DNA of 64,000 bases from Sphagnum compactum. Taxonomy: Eukaryota > Bryophyta > Sphagnopsida > Sphagnales. How positions within the stretch are numbered: the first letter of the stretch is position 1; the number at the start of each line of letters is the position of its first letter. The stretch is taken from contig OZ234500.1 of NCBI GenBank assembly GCA_965153455.1, positions 11,532,001 through 11,596,000 on the forward strand, given 5' to 3'. Under the pieces are notes generated by a model. That model saw only the letters and a program-made list of their open reading frames with translations. It did not search any database and was not told where the DNA came from. Made by a program: the position numbers and the translations under genes. Shown piece by piece: positions 37,701 to 50,500 of this stretch.

Positions 37701-40075
37701 CACTAATTACATTTCCAAGGGCTAGAAGTCCTTTGTTTATATGCACCCCTGAAACAAGCAAAAGAGGTGAATGCTTTAGTCCATTATCACCTTTCTTGCC
37801 TGCAGGCTGTGAAGGGAACTGCAAGGTCAAAATAGGGATCAAGCTTATATTTAATCACACCTTCTTTAAAACGTGCACCATCAGATCCAGTTCTTTTTGC
37901 CCTTTCTGAGCCAGCCAAATCCACAAGATGAAGCTTTGCACAAAGGTACTCCTCACCACAATCATCCAATTTATCCCATTTACGCCGCTGTTCTAGTGTT
38001 ATGGTGAATATGGCATGTGACCGACTGACACAATAAGCCCCAAACCACAACAAAAAAATGTGAATACATTATTGTGATCCTCAGGTGCTACAACTTCACA
38101 TCCAGTATCAACAATCAGTGCAATGTAATCTATAACTGGTTTTGGTTTGACAAAAGCAACTCTAACAAAAACAATGGAAATGCACAAATGAACAGATATG
38201 GGTGTCTTCATTTGTCAGCAAAAAGCACAACCATAACCAATTACCAGCTGTTTAGAATTGGATGGATAGCTAACCTTGACTGTGAATTCATGTTGGTGCT
38301 ACCAGTAGCACGACAAAGAGATCCTCGCTCCAAACAGGATGCCATTTCCTCCAGACTCTTAACATTGACCTCTGTTACACCAGACAAAGTTATTCCTCCA
38401 CTGATTGTTTCTCGGATCTGTATAGGTGGCTTCCCACTTCCCAGTACCTTCATTCCTCCCCCAAATGCTGAACCCATTGTCCCTCCCATGTACCCATAGT
38501 CTGCTGGGGAAGGGTTCAGATCCAAAAGGTCATGCACTTCCTCCTTCAGAATCTGCAAGACTCAACAAAAAATCCAGCTCATTACCAGAGCTCCCCTTGC
38601 AACTTTGAAGGATTTGACACAATGTTCCCTACAAGCAGGAGGATCATAGCTAATGAGACTGCATATCTGATGCTTGCCAAGCTGCATAATGGATGCTGTC
38701 AACCTGGAGTACAGGAAAGCTGACTACCTCAATGAATGACACTCGAAGCTGGAAATCAGCCTCTTGCTTCAAGGTTTCAACTCTGTTAAAAATAGTCTCC
38801 ATGACTTGAGAGATAACTCCTTCAGTGTTGCCTCTCACTGTGTAGCCTGTCCCCATAGTGTAGGTCTTCCCAGATCCTGTCTGAACAGAGAAACAACCAC
38901 CATGGTATCAATGACCAACAGACACAGTTCTTCTGCACCCCAAGATATTTTGTCCGGGAATTACAAGAGAAAATTATCAGTTATTGCACCTGTCCATAAG
39001 CCAACACTGTCGCATTGTAGCCATGGAATAGTCCTTCCACAAGAGGCTTCACACATTTGTCAAAGATAGAATCCAATGGGAGGGCACCACTACCAAACAC
39101 ATAATCAAATGTGAAAGAATGGTGACCAATTTGCACCTGCCGAAACCACAGATTACCCAATACATCCATCAGTTTCTATTTTTCTTAGTGCCCAAATCCA
39201 CTACAGATGATGCAACAGAGTCACATAAAAAATTGCACAAAGAGGAACCGTACAACCTGTATTGCCATAAGAAGAAAGGGCAATGCCATATCTGCCCAGA
39301 GTGTCTTCAGCCCTTATTAGAGCATCAAAAGTAGACACTACAAATGACAATATGCGGGCCAGACAATTGCCCAAGCTCTGAGGGTCAGAAGCCTCTAAGA
39401 ACTCACAATTCAGATGGCCAGTTTACCCATCAACTTCTCATAAATTCGTGGATTCATTACTATGGGTAACATACAAAGAATGCACCTGATGGTGGGTATA
39501 TGTCAAACCTGCAACCTGGATTGATGCTTTAGAAATTGCCACAATTGCTTCCACTTGTCCAAACCAACTCAAGAACACAGAGTAGGGAATGCTGACTAGA
39601 GAAAGGGACCCCCAAAAAGCAGAAACGAGAGAGGAACCCTAATGCACGCCTCAGGAAATGGATGAGGGTTGCATTAGGATTTTCACCCATGCCAATTGCA
39701 AGGCCAGCAATATGTGCACGCCCTAAAGCAGTAGTACATTCAGTTTGATGGGTTTAGGAATTGCCACAATTGCTCCATAATATCTCAGGAAAACCCACAG
39801 AAAACCCATCAAGAGATCCTGGTCCATACAGACAGATCTTTCTTTGGGGTACAGGATTTTCCTTTACCAAAGTTGTTCTTTTGTCTACTTACTTGTGGTT
39901 CACCAGGGACGATCGCGATACAGTCGCTGCAGCCTTGCACGCGCTCCATGGCAATGAGAGGCCGAATATTCACAGCCACCTGCACAGCCTGCGTCGTCGT
40001 CGCTTCTTTCTCGCTCCCGCCATTCTCCTCCTCATCCACGGAAACAACATCATCTCCATTGCCCCTCTTCGTCAT
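34723..40075 (-). CDS. KIN4: Kinesin-4 family motor (FRA1/KIN-4 type), 15 exons, C-terminally truncated
   Basis: Plus-end microtubule motor; plant relatives act on cortical microtubules in cell-wall deposition. Exons: 40075-39893, 39136-38990, 38880-38728, 38552-38275, 38024-37861, 37748-37624, 37351-37315, 37205-37114, 36809-36696, 36537-36424, 36212-36126, 35953-35755, 35654-35560, 35323-35225 and 34998-34723. All phases agree, giving about 720 residues. The motor is complete: [11 protein letters not shown]-loop [12 protein letters not shown], switch I NSQSSRSHA, switch [36 protein letters not shown] and neck [14 protein letters not shown] coiled coil follows ([45 protein letters not shown]). 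After [13 protein letters not shown] the usual second half of the coil and basic tail are absent; about 55 unrelated residues lead to the stop. Intron 6 uses a GC donor. The start is the first ATG upstream of the motor. Confidence 0.9.
35507..35576 (-). repeat. Duplicated splice-donor segment in the kinesin gene
   Basis: A 27-bp sequence, identical at 35507-35533 and 35550-35576 (period 43 bp), includes the end of exon 13 and its donor GAG followed by GTGAGTATGT. Both copies thus present the same strong 5' splice site. Only the upstream one (exon end 35560) keeps the reading frame with exon 14; the downstream one would add 43 nt and shift the frame. Confidence 0.85.
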
Positions 40076-40174
40076 CAGCGAAGAGATCGATCACACAAAC
40101 AATATCACAACACTCCGCGTTTCGCCTTCTTCTCCTCCACCTTCTCAAATGAAAGAAAGAAACAACCCCTCACG

Positions 40175-40183
40175 AAACCCTAA
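40175..40183 (+). promoter_or_regulatory. Telo-box upstream of the kinesin start codon
   Basis: AAACCCTAA, followed by CCCCAAC, lies about 100 bp upstream of the kinesin ATG (gene on the minus strand), within its leader or proximal promoter. Telo-boxes are often found in plant promoters active in dividing or growing cells, which would suit a motor used during wall deposition. Confidence 0.5.
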
Positions 40184-40693
40184 CCCCAACAACCTGAACT
40201 GGATACACTATCACAAACCAAACATTCATGCACACAACAGCACCACCAACAGCAGCATCTAGATCTTCGAGAAAGCTCGAAAAAAAGATACATATAGAAA
40301 CAAACAAAAAATGGATCACAGATCAAAGTAGTAGCACTAGTAGTAGTAGCTTTGTATCAATAAATCAACAAACGAATCACCCGAATTCCTCACACCCAAC
40401 TAAACCAAAAGTCTCTCATACAACAACAACAACAGAAGAAAGAGAAATTCTACGATTCCACAAGACTAGGGAGGTAGAGACGAGGGCTTCAAAACATGAG
40501 AATCTCAAACTGCAGGAAATTCATGTGCGTCCCGGGTCAACAAAATTAAAAACTCAACGTTTACTGGGTTAGCGGGAATTTTTCTCCAGATCCTAATTCT
40601 TCTCGTGATTTTAAAGAAGCGCAATTTTCTGAGCCGATTCTCTCTCGCTCTCTTGTGGCTGCTTGCTTCCACACTGCCACACTCCAACGGCCA

Positions 40694-41275
40694 TGTACTT
40701 CGCTCATGAAGCCAGGCTACTAGGTACACTGGGTTACCTATTATCTACGCACTAGGGTAGGTGGGTTGGTAGGTAGGTAGGTAGGTACCTAAGTATGGTG
40801 ATAGAATCAGTGTTTTTTTGGGGTGGACAATTTTGTGTTATAACGAAAAGTGGCAAATGATCCACAGGAAGATTTAGCCAAATTTTGATTAAAAGCCAAA
40901 TGTGAGAATTATTATTTTTTAAAAAAATCCTTCTATATTACATTCCTTCTATATTTTTGGCTAGCTACTTGAACAAAATGCATAGAAATCTGGCGATTTT
41001 TCTTAAATTTTGATCGAATTCTGACTAAAGGGAAAGTACATGATTTTAGCACTTTTAATTCTTAACATAGTAAGTATATTTTGGGCTATTTATTATATAG
41101 CCACCAAAAGAAAGGCTGAATGAATGAATGAATGAATGAATGAATGATGGCTCATCTGGAATCTTTGCTCATGAAAAAGCCAGGCTATTTACATTCGGTT
41201 ACCTACTACCTAATCTAGGCAGTAGGGTAGGAGGGTTGGTGGAAGTAGGTCCCTAAATGTGGTGATGGCATCTGG
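40694..41275. repeat. Direct duplication upstream of the kinesin, about 470 bp apart
   Basis: Segments at about 40694-40811 and 41163-41275 share GCTCATGAA..AGCCAGGCTA, GGTTACCTA, CACTAGGGTAGG/CAGTAGGGTAGG, GGGTTGGT and TGTGGTGAT-type words. The first copy carries a (GGTA)n run near 40761-40788, and a (GAAT)n microsatellite (41117-41147) lies between the copies. The duplication probably spans part of the kinesin promoter. Confidence 0.6.
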
Positions 41276-41645
41276 AATTGGGAGACGTGGATGGTCGTGA
41301 TTGGTGTGATCAACCAACGAGATCCTAAGCGAAGTGTGTTGGTAGGTAGGTTGGTAGTTAGCGTGGCGAGATTCCGATTGCAGTTTACTGCACGCCAGTT
41401 GGCAGACTTCTAAGGTACTTTCTCTAAGACTTGTCAGAGACCAATTCAAAGTTCAAAACTTGCCAAGCAAATAGGTAGTTTTTTTTAAATAAAATTTATT
41501 ATTATTATTATATTTTAAAATTTACAAAATTTATATTTGATTTTTATAATAATAAATCATTTAATTTTTTATCTATTTATTTTTATTTTAAAATTTTATC
41601 CGGCTTTGAGACTAATGGAACAATAATGTAAGTGGTGTGTTTATA

Positions 41646-41992
41646 AACAAGGGGTGTGTCACAATGTGGCCTTGGCATTTTACATTAAAAGGTACCTACC
41701 TTATCTTAAGGCAAAACAAGAATTATGAAAATTCAAATATATTTCACCATGCAAAAATATAATCTTCAAAAAATCGTCTAAGACCAGCCAAAATCCTTCA
41801 AGATATTATTATAACTCTATCATAACTAATCTCAAGTTTCAACACAAGCCAAAATATCATCTTCCAAAAATCCTCATATAAAATAGACCTTATATTATTA
41901 TTACCTAGTAGGGGCCAAAATCCCTTAAGCTACAAAACTCTATAATGAATCTAAACACAATATCCTTGCCTTGGTATGCAAGGCCAATAAGG
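41646..41992 (-). repeat. Dispersed repeat F1, copy 2 (inverted)
   Basis: Near-complete reverse complement of 20159-20482. It starts AAACAAGGGGTGTGTCACAA and ends at CTTGGTATGCAAGGCCAA. Both copies lack open reading frames and clear terminal repeats; similarity stops sharply on both sides. Confidence 0.7.
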
Positions 41993-44971
41993 TTTTGCAG
42001 GGTTTTGATGTAAGTAGTTTTCATCTGGTCTCACATTTTTTATTGAAGCATGTTCACTAGGGCGTTACCATGAATAATTACCTATGTTGGGTAAATATTA
42101 TATTTTTTCAATATCCATCGGTTTTGATTATCCAATTTATCAATACCTTTTGTTGATTTTGATTCCTTTTTTTTTACATATTTATTTTTATTTAACATAT
42201 CTTGTAAGGATATAAAATAGATAAATAAATAAATAAGCAATGCGGGATTTCAATATTAGAGATATCTTGCAACATAATATTTGTTAGATATTCAAGCTTT
42301 CCAAGCTTTTTTGGATAACAAAATATAACATAGAGCATTTCTATTATGTGGATGTCAGTTTTTTCCTTGAAGATGTAATTGTTTCAATTTTTGTTTCATA
42401 TTTGTGCTTTTTTGATTTGTAAGTTTTCTTCATTCATTCTTGGGATTCTACTTGACTATGTTTTGCAAACTTGGGTTTTTTTTCAATTCTTTTCATTTTT
42501 CTTTTTTCATTTTCAATTTCACTTATGAATATTATTGTTTTTTTCATTTTGCACTTTTGAATTTTGATTTTCATTTGACTCTTCTATTTTTTAACACAAG
42601 TGTTCTACAAGGCCAATGATGGAAAAATATTCAAGCAAACAAATGTCCTACAAAAATTACTAAAGATATTGCTAATGTTATGCACACCTAAAAGATTGTG
42701 ATCCAAACATTTACAATGAGAAATAATATCTCAAAACAAATAAGGGATGTGCAATGTATAATGTTATTCTCTCACAAAAAAAGTTGTATTATAAGCCATG
42801 CACAACAAACAAAAAACAAAATAAAAAAACAATGAAAAAAATGAAAAACGTTAGAAATAAAACACATAGAAGAAAAAAAAACAACATTATATATATATAT
42901 ATAAAGATTAAAAAAGAATAAGAGAAAACATGGAAATAAAACACATAAAAAAAGACAAAAGCAAATCAAAACAAATTTAAGAAATTAAAAAAAAAGAAAA
43001 AAAAATATTTTTAAAAAACTAAACAAAAGAAAAAAAACGCATAAAGAAAAAAACACAAAAAAGTATAATTTTTTGAAAAAACAAAAAACAAAATACTTTG
43101 TTGTTGCAAAGAAACATGCTTCCCAACTTTTCCACACTTGCCAATTCCCCACCTAGATATTCAAATATGGAGCAATGTGAAGTACAAGCACAACAACATT
43201 TCTTTTAAGAAACTTGAAAAAGGGAAAGGAAAAAAAAAAGTAGAAGAAAAAACAACATTTCTTCAAAAGAACATGGGAAAAAAAAGGTAAAAAAACATTT
43301 TTAAATGCAAAAAGGGTCCATCAATTTGAAGTTTTAGCCCTTTAATAATCCTTGATTTTAGGGTTGGAAGTAACGATTGCCTCTGAAACAATGTCTGCCA
43401 TTTTTTCCCTTCAAATTGGAACCCTAGCCTTCCAAAACCATGTTTTCATTTTTTTTTCAAACTAATGTTTGTGATATCCAAATCTGGGTAGGATTTGATA
43501 TCCTTTTCAGATTTCAATATTCTTTAAAAATCCATTTTGAACATTAATTGACAAGATCTCATATTTTTGAAATCCAAAGGTTAGGATATCATTATGGATA
43601 CCATTTTTTTGATATCCAAAAGGTTTTTAAGGTAACATCCAAGGTGATATTTGAGTATGATATCCAATTTTTTTGAATATCCACCCAACATTAGTTTCTT
43701 CCACTTTAATCTACCATAAGCAATTATACTTTCCATGATCATGGAACAAAGCTTAAGGTTAAAGTAAGTTTGATGTTTGAAAAAATGTAAAGCTTTGGGG
43801 GTTTTTTTGTTGAAGGAGCATTGCATAATATCTAGCCTCTTCATGTTGCCTTGAATGTGCATCAAGTATTGAAGTTAGTAAAACAATTGCCCACCCCCAC
43901 ACCATTTGTGCCATGGGGCATTTCTATGCATAAGTGTCTCTAGGACATGTGTTTACTCCTTGCAAGCTCCAACTCTCCATGCATTCATAGTTATGTCTTT
44001 CAAAAAGAGGGCCCAAAGGAAACCAACATCCTTTTAAACCTAACTCTTCCTCCATACATCATGATACTTGATTTTGAACTTTAGGGTCAAAAGGTTAGGT
44101 TATTTATCAGGAATTTTTTGGAGTAAGGCTTCTCTAGAATTAAACAAACTATGCCCCTTCTTTGTAATGTAATTAAGTAACAATGTGCTATGTGCCCATT
44201 CCCATTGTCCTAGGTCAAAAGGAAAGTCTTTTAAGCAACTGTGAAAGAGGTGAAAGAGGGTTTTTTTTCACCTTTTTCACTATAGACAATCACATTTTAT
44301 ATCATGTCCTTGAGCATTAGATTTTCTCTTCAAGTTCCTTTCATTTTTTCAATATTAAGGTGTTTGAATTAATATTAAGGTTGTATACAAGGATGAAATA
44401 TTATTCTGTATTACTTAAGCAAGTGGGTGAAAAACCTTATGTGATGCAAACAACTAAATATAATTAGTAGTTGATGTTGTCATTATATGGTATGATCAAC
44501 TATTCACTAATTGTTTGCTATGTGGGGATCTAAAGTTCATTTTTCCATTGATTGAACAACTTTTTAATTAGTCTCACCCATACATTGAATTCATTATCTC
44601 CAAGTTGGTACATGTTTTTGGCTTCAAACAAGGTTTTAAAAGTCAAGTATATGGGTTCCACAAGTCTTTAATTGTTTGTAGACCCATTTGATGGAACTAT
44701 TGAACTTTTGGTATGGAAACTCCAAATTCATGTCCATGAAAGTTGGTTGATCATTAGGGTTGAATACATTACATATAGCCTCAACTAGCATAGGGAATTA
44801 GTTTGAATTCACTTCCTCATACATTTTCATGCTTTGGAAATTTTATTCCAAACTCTTGAACCAAGTGTAGAAACGTGTTTGTGAATTAAAGTCCATTGGA
44901 TGTCAAACATCTCTTGCTTGTGCTTAAAAGATCAAGCTTTATTCTTACACTCTTCAAACATAATCTTAAAG
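41993..44971. other. AT-rich intergenic DNA with A-rich tracts
   Basis: No gene recognised. 42780-43320 is dominated by A-runs with short ACA/AAAC interruptions and a (TA)n at 42888-42902. Between 43460 and 43680 the word GATATCC with T/A-runs recurs many times in both orientations. Confidence 0.5.
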
Positions 44972-44974
44972 TTG

Positions 44975-46337
44975 CACTACTAGAAAATGCGTGGACAAAC
45001 CATTATAACCAACCACTCTCGATTTTGTTGCACACAAGCAAATCCCACTAGAAATTTACCAAAGTGGTCATGTAGGGGGAGGCAATGGTGGTTTAAGAAT
45101 TTTCTGCCCAAAATGCCTTTGGGCATGGTTAAATTTTTTCCATTCCACCTCTTCAAACCACTTGGGTGGTTTTTTCTAGTGATTGTTCTAGGCATTATGC
45201 ACAAGTTTAACCACCTTACAAGGTAGATAGGTCCCCACCATGTAAATTACATTCCACATCGTTTAACTTGGGTGGCCAATGTTTAAATGCCATATGATTA
45301 TACTTAAATTTGTAGCAATTAGGTAACATAGAAATGAACATTAGATAAATATAGGATACTTAGGCTAAAGTAATCAATTTATATTTCATTAATGTGCATT
45401 ATATAATTATTGAAGGATAATGTTGTATGAACTAAAAGGCCTTAGTGTTGTATGGATATGAGAATGTTTTTCCTTTTCAAAAGTTTGTCCCATATTGTTT
45501 GTCATACTTTCCAAGTTATTAAAAATATAAATGGAAGCAACCAAGTCATCCAAAATATAAGAAGTATCAAAAAAGGAAAACCACTTGGATGAACCAATTC
45601 AAATGGTTTAACCTTAAAAGTTAAATTTAAAGTAAAATAAAATTTTCCTACTCAGGTGGCCTAGGTGTAAGCTTAATTTAAGTAGCCTACATCTAGGCCT
45701 AGTATAGTGACCTAGCTTTAAGTGCAAATTAGGAAAGGACATAATGTAGGCTCCTAAGTTGCCAAAGCCTATTTTAGGCTCCTAGACCTAGGCCTAGTTG
45801 CTTAAGCTTTAAATTTTAGTTTCCTAGAGCTAAGTATTCAGTTTTAAACCTAATTTAAATTTAACCTAAATCATTTAGGTTCTAGCCACATGGCTTAACC
45901 TAAGTGGTTAATGTTTAAATGTCATGTTGCTTACATAAATGGCCAATGTTTAAATGCCACGTGACCATGCTTTAGTGGCCAATGTCTAAATGCCACATGG
46001 CCTAATTTGGGTGGCCAATGTTTAAATGTCACATGACATTTGACCAATCAAAATTGTGTTTGACCAACCAATTAAGGCTAGATTAATCACCCTAATGACC
46101 ACCGCACAAAACTACCTATAGAACCACTAATGTATACACCTATTGCCTGCGCACGTTAAAAAGACCACAAAAAAAAAATTGAACCAAATCACTTAATCGT
46201 TTATTTAGTGGTTTCCTTATTCCATTAAGGAGCACCCATTACCTTAAACCACTATGCCTATTGAAAACTCCTGATAATGGTACCATTGCAAAATGAGTGG
46301 TTTGCACATTGGTTTAACCACATGTTTTTTAATAGTG
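44975..46337 (+). mobile_element. Non-autonomous CACTA (En/Spm) DNA transposon, 1363 bp
   Basis: The left end CACTACTAGAAAATGCGTGG is a textbook CACTA terminus. The right end (reverse complement CACTATTAAAAAACATGTGG) is its imperfect partner. Direct TTG duplications flank it (44972-44974 and 46338-46340), the 3-bp size expected for CACTA elements. Subterminal words of the GGTGGTTT/AAACCACT type recur at both ends. No transposase is present; the interior contains repeated phrases such as GTGGCCAATGTTTAAATGCC around 45270 and 45930-46030. A third terminus-like GGTTTTTTCTAGTG at 45167-45180 suggests internal rearrangement. Confidence 0.75.
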
Positions 46338-46340
46338 TTG

Positions 46341-47275
46341 GTTATCCCAAGTTCAAGTGCTAACAAAACCCATTTGGTTAAAAGTGCATTCAAAGCTTCT
46401 TCTTGATCTATAGAACTCAACCCCCTTCTCTTACACCTTGTATAACAATCTACCCAACTAACCTTGGTTTGAGTGGTGTGATCTTGCCCAAACCCACAAA
46501 TAATTTTGTAACATTGCCTTGCCCTTGTGAAAGGCCATTAATGATCATGCCCGTACTGCAATAAAGAACTAAAGAATAGAACCAAGTACAAAGTTAACAA
46601 TGACATTTCTACTTACAAGTGGGAGGTGAATAGAGCTCCTACAAATACATTTTTCAAAACATAAAGACATGTACCCAATTTTTGATGACGAGGTTTGTGG
46701 GATTTCCAAAGCTTTTGGACATTGGCGAGGTTAGGTCAATCATTCATATTTGAAATCTCAAATGAAATCTTGAAACCTAGAGTTTTCAAACTACTTTAGG
46801 GCACCTTACTTAATGCAATTTTTCTTTTGTTGTTTATGAGGGTAGAATTCCAAAAAAACAAAATGCATCCTTTAATTAAGGTTTTATTTTTCAAAGCACT
46901 CTCATATTTTATTTTATTTTTCCTATGATATCCACCTTTACAAAATGGAAGAGGCCTTTACATTCATGAAAATTCAATAAAACTTCCAATTGAGGGCTTT
47001 ACTAGAATTGGATATGTATTGAATTTGCTTCATGCAAGCCCTTATTCTAGTAAAACATGTAGCCTTGGGTTTAACTCTCAATTTAAATATTACATAGGAT
47101 TTTTGTAATGTAGTTGCAGGGCACTTTATATCTTGTAATTATTTTTCCTCCATGAATGGCAAACTTTTTGCAAAATGTAATACTTGTTCTTAAGGGCATT
47201 ATGTTTTTTGAAACTCCTTTTATTTCAAAAAATTTCTCATGATATTTGACAAATACATGTATTAGGGGGGAAAAA
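46341..47275. other. Intergenic DNA
   Basis: No gene or repeat with defined ends is seen. Composition is AT-rich with scattered T-runs. Confidence 0.4.
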
Positions 47276-47572
47276 AACATATCTATCTATGAAAGAAGGT
47301 AGTTTGTTTTGTTGTGTAGTTATGAGATCCACCAAACCGGGATGTTTCAGATCATGTTCTTGATGTCTTTGGAAAGCTCTTGACAAGGAGGGATCCATGG
47401 GGTTGGTCACATGACATTTGGACTTGCGGTGCAAAAGTTGTTGAAAATTGAATGATTTCTTCAATGAAAATTAAATTAAATGGCAGCTGAAAATTTTGCA
47501 GGAATTGGAATTGCCTTTGGTTTTGTTGGAAAGATCTTGATGAGCAGTATTTGATGGAATTTATGTGATAAG
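47276..47572 (+). repeat. Dispersed direct repeat K, copy 1
   Basis: This stretch matches 51436-51742 in the same orientation: TATCTATCTATGA, then GATGAGATCC-type sequence, GGACTTGCGGTGCAAAAGTT, GAATGATTTCTTCA, TGAAAATTAAATTAAAT and GAAAGATCTTGATGAG. The pair are about 4.1 kb apart, which could mean the long terminal repeats of a decayed retroelement or just two copies of a dispersed repeat. TG...CA ends were not found. Confidence 0.6.
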
Positions 47573-50500
47573 ATTTGGATTCAGAATGTGGGAGATATTG
47601 ATTTTTAAGTGAGTTTTGCTGTTGAAAATTCAAACAAATTCCAAAAAACTAGGTTTTGGAAGGAAAAATTAACTTGATATTTAAAGACATACTAGTGTGG
47701 CTTGTGCCGTTGGCCTAAGTGTTACCACATTCCTTATAAAGCCCATGGCCTTGAAACCTTATAGAAAAAATTATAATGTATGTCAAGGGCACATTATCAA
47801 GAGGAATTTTTCCTCCACAAAAGGTCAAGTGTTTTCAATTTTTAATGTCTTTATTTCATTTTTCCCATGATACCCAAAATAAATGTTCATTTGAAGTTCA
47901 AAATAAACATTTGTCCAAGGTGGAGCCAAGGGGGCATTTATTTTGGAAATGCCTTGCCCCTTGGCCTTACTAGACAAATGTTTATTTCAAAATATATGCC
48001 TATTTGAAGCTCAAAATAAGCACTTGTTTAAAGTGAAGCCAAGGGGTCACTTATTTTGAGGAATCCCACACTCCTTGGCCATTACACCATCCTCACATGG
48101 AAGAATTTTTTCGTATTGTTCTAGGTTTGAACTTTGGACTTGTCACAAGGGGTAAAGCCATTCACACACAAGGAGTTGCTTGTTTGTGTATTTGCAAATA
48201 CATTATTGGGCTGAGTGCAAATAATGGACACAATTTGTTAAGGGGTGTTTAACATTTTTTTGTTGCACATGGGTTTCACTTTTTTTTCTTTCTTAATTTT
48301 TATTTTTTTTGATGTGGGGTTTCATTTAATTTCATCTTTCCTTTGTTTTTCACTTTGTTTGTTTTATGTGTTGTTGTCTTTATTCAAAGGGAAGAAAAAC
48401 TAAGGTTTTTCATGTAGGAATTCATGATAATTAGAATTGAAAACCAATACGTGAGTTACAACTAGGGATCAAGTTGTTTATCTTTAAATGACCTTTTTTT
48501 ATTGTTCAAATTCATTTTGCAAGCTCAAATGACTTACCCGGTTAACAAATTAACATGATTTTGTTTAAACATGTTAAAAATAGAGCCTTTTCCTAAGAGC
48601 ACGGGTACTTTTTTTTGGGTGCAATGAACCATTTTGATTCATCAGTCATATTTTTTTTGAAAAACTAAAACTTTGAAAAATCCCCCAAATAAAAGTTTCA
48701 ATATGAAGACGCAATGTTTTTTTTTCACCCACCTATATAGGTTAGAAGGGGAACAATATTGGGAACATGTTGGGAACACCTAAAAAACAAGATTCCATGC
48801 CAACACTTCCCCCCCCCCCCAAAGAAAAAAGATGAGCTTTAATCCTAAGTGCATGGTCAACCATTTCATTGGCTACATGCAAATTATATTCCTAAAATTG
48901 GTTGTCACCATTTTGGTTGGAACTTATACCCTTTCCTAAAAGGATGGGTACCTATTGTGGGCTTTACAAATTGAAATTTCCCTCTCAACTTGCGGGGTGG
49001 GAGGGGGGGGGGGGTTATGACTTTGAACTTGCATCAATGCTTCAATCTTAAGATGGGGTTTGACTTTTCAAATTTCTTTCAATGGGTGTTTCATTTGGGT
49101 CCATTCATTTACCCCAATGTTGCTTATGAACTCTCACTTCCTTTCATGATCAAAGAAGGTCCAATATGTTTGCAAGAAGACAATATTGTTTCATTGCAAA
49201 TGTAACATTTTAATGTTGTAAATGTAATGTATGTTTTTGTGATTGAAAAACAACAATTACTAGCATGGTTTAGGGTTTTAATAGAAGAATTAAGCAAATC
49301 AGTAATTGGTGATGAGTTTTCAAACAAACCTAACATTTTTGAAAATCATAATGTGTTTTTACTCATTTGGTAACTAGTTTTGTACAAAACAACTGTGGTT
49401 ATGAATCAATATGTTTGGCAATTCAATTGTTTAATAAACACATAAATGTCATGTTTGCAATGATATGGGTTTTGATAGGATTAAAATTGATGTGCTAACA
49501 AAGGCTTGTTATACATTACTTTACATAGAAGATTTGAAATCCTTGGTCACACTCCCTAGCTTTTTCCATATCAATAAGAAGGTCACATAGGAGCTCCAAG
49601 ATGGGACTATGATGAATTACTCAAGTTGAGCTCATGGACATATGAAGTTGCACAAACAAAAAGGTTGTTAGTGCATTTTGGAGCCAATTTGTTTTATGGA
49701 CAAGCCACAAACTCAGATAAAATTTACTAGACCCATCATGACTTGGGCTTGGAAGTTTAGTTACCATTATTTTCCAATTGGAGTATGTTTGCATTATAGG
49801 AGTCACAAATCTTGATTTAAAAACAATGTGGCTACCTTTGGGGCCAACATTTTTGCCCACTTAGATAGTCACAAGATGTTACAAACCCCCCTACAAACTT
49901 TGTTAATGTTAGTGTTGCATCTTGCACAAGGTTGGACTAATGTCAACAAAAATAAATTAAAATTTTAAACTAAAACAATGAACAATTAAATGTAGTTGGA
50001 ATAAAGCTATTGATTTGATTGTGTGGTCCTTTAGCTATATGGCTATTGGTTCAACTTGCTTGCAAGGAACAAGACATGCATAATCTTATTTTATTTTATT
50101 TTAAAGTAATACATGTTTCATCATGCACAACATGTGTGTGTAGAATCACATAGGGCGCCACATTAACACTCACAATGAGCCCTCGATTTTCATTCCTAGA
50201 TGTTCACCTCCACAAAAACATATTAAGAGCAATAGGAAAATTTGGGATAAAATTTGCACTTGAAACTATGTTTGGCCATGAAAATTGGGCCTTTTCATAT
50301 TGAGCCCTTTAATTGGTTGCTTGAAATTTCTATATGAACAATGTCATGAAATTATTCATCACCATTTTTGATTTGAACTAATACACCTTCCAAAGAGTGT
50401 GGGCACCTAGACAAACTTACAAAGTTGTTGTGGTTGTGCAACATCACATTGTGATGAGTTTTTTTTCTTGATCTAGGTTAGGGGAGTTAACACCAATGTT

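Noticed and set aside
39761-40572. Long overlapping plus-strand frames over the kinesin 5' end
   Set aside because: Low-complexity Ser/Thr/Asn-rich reading of the kinesin first exon and leader; the minus-strand motor frame explains the region.
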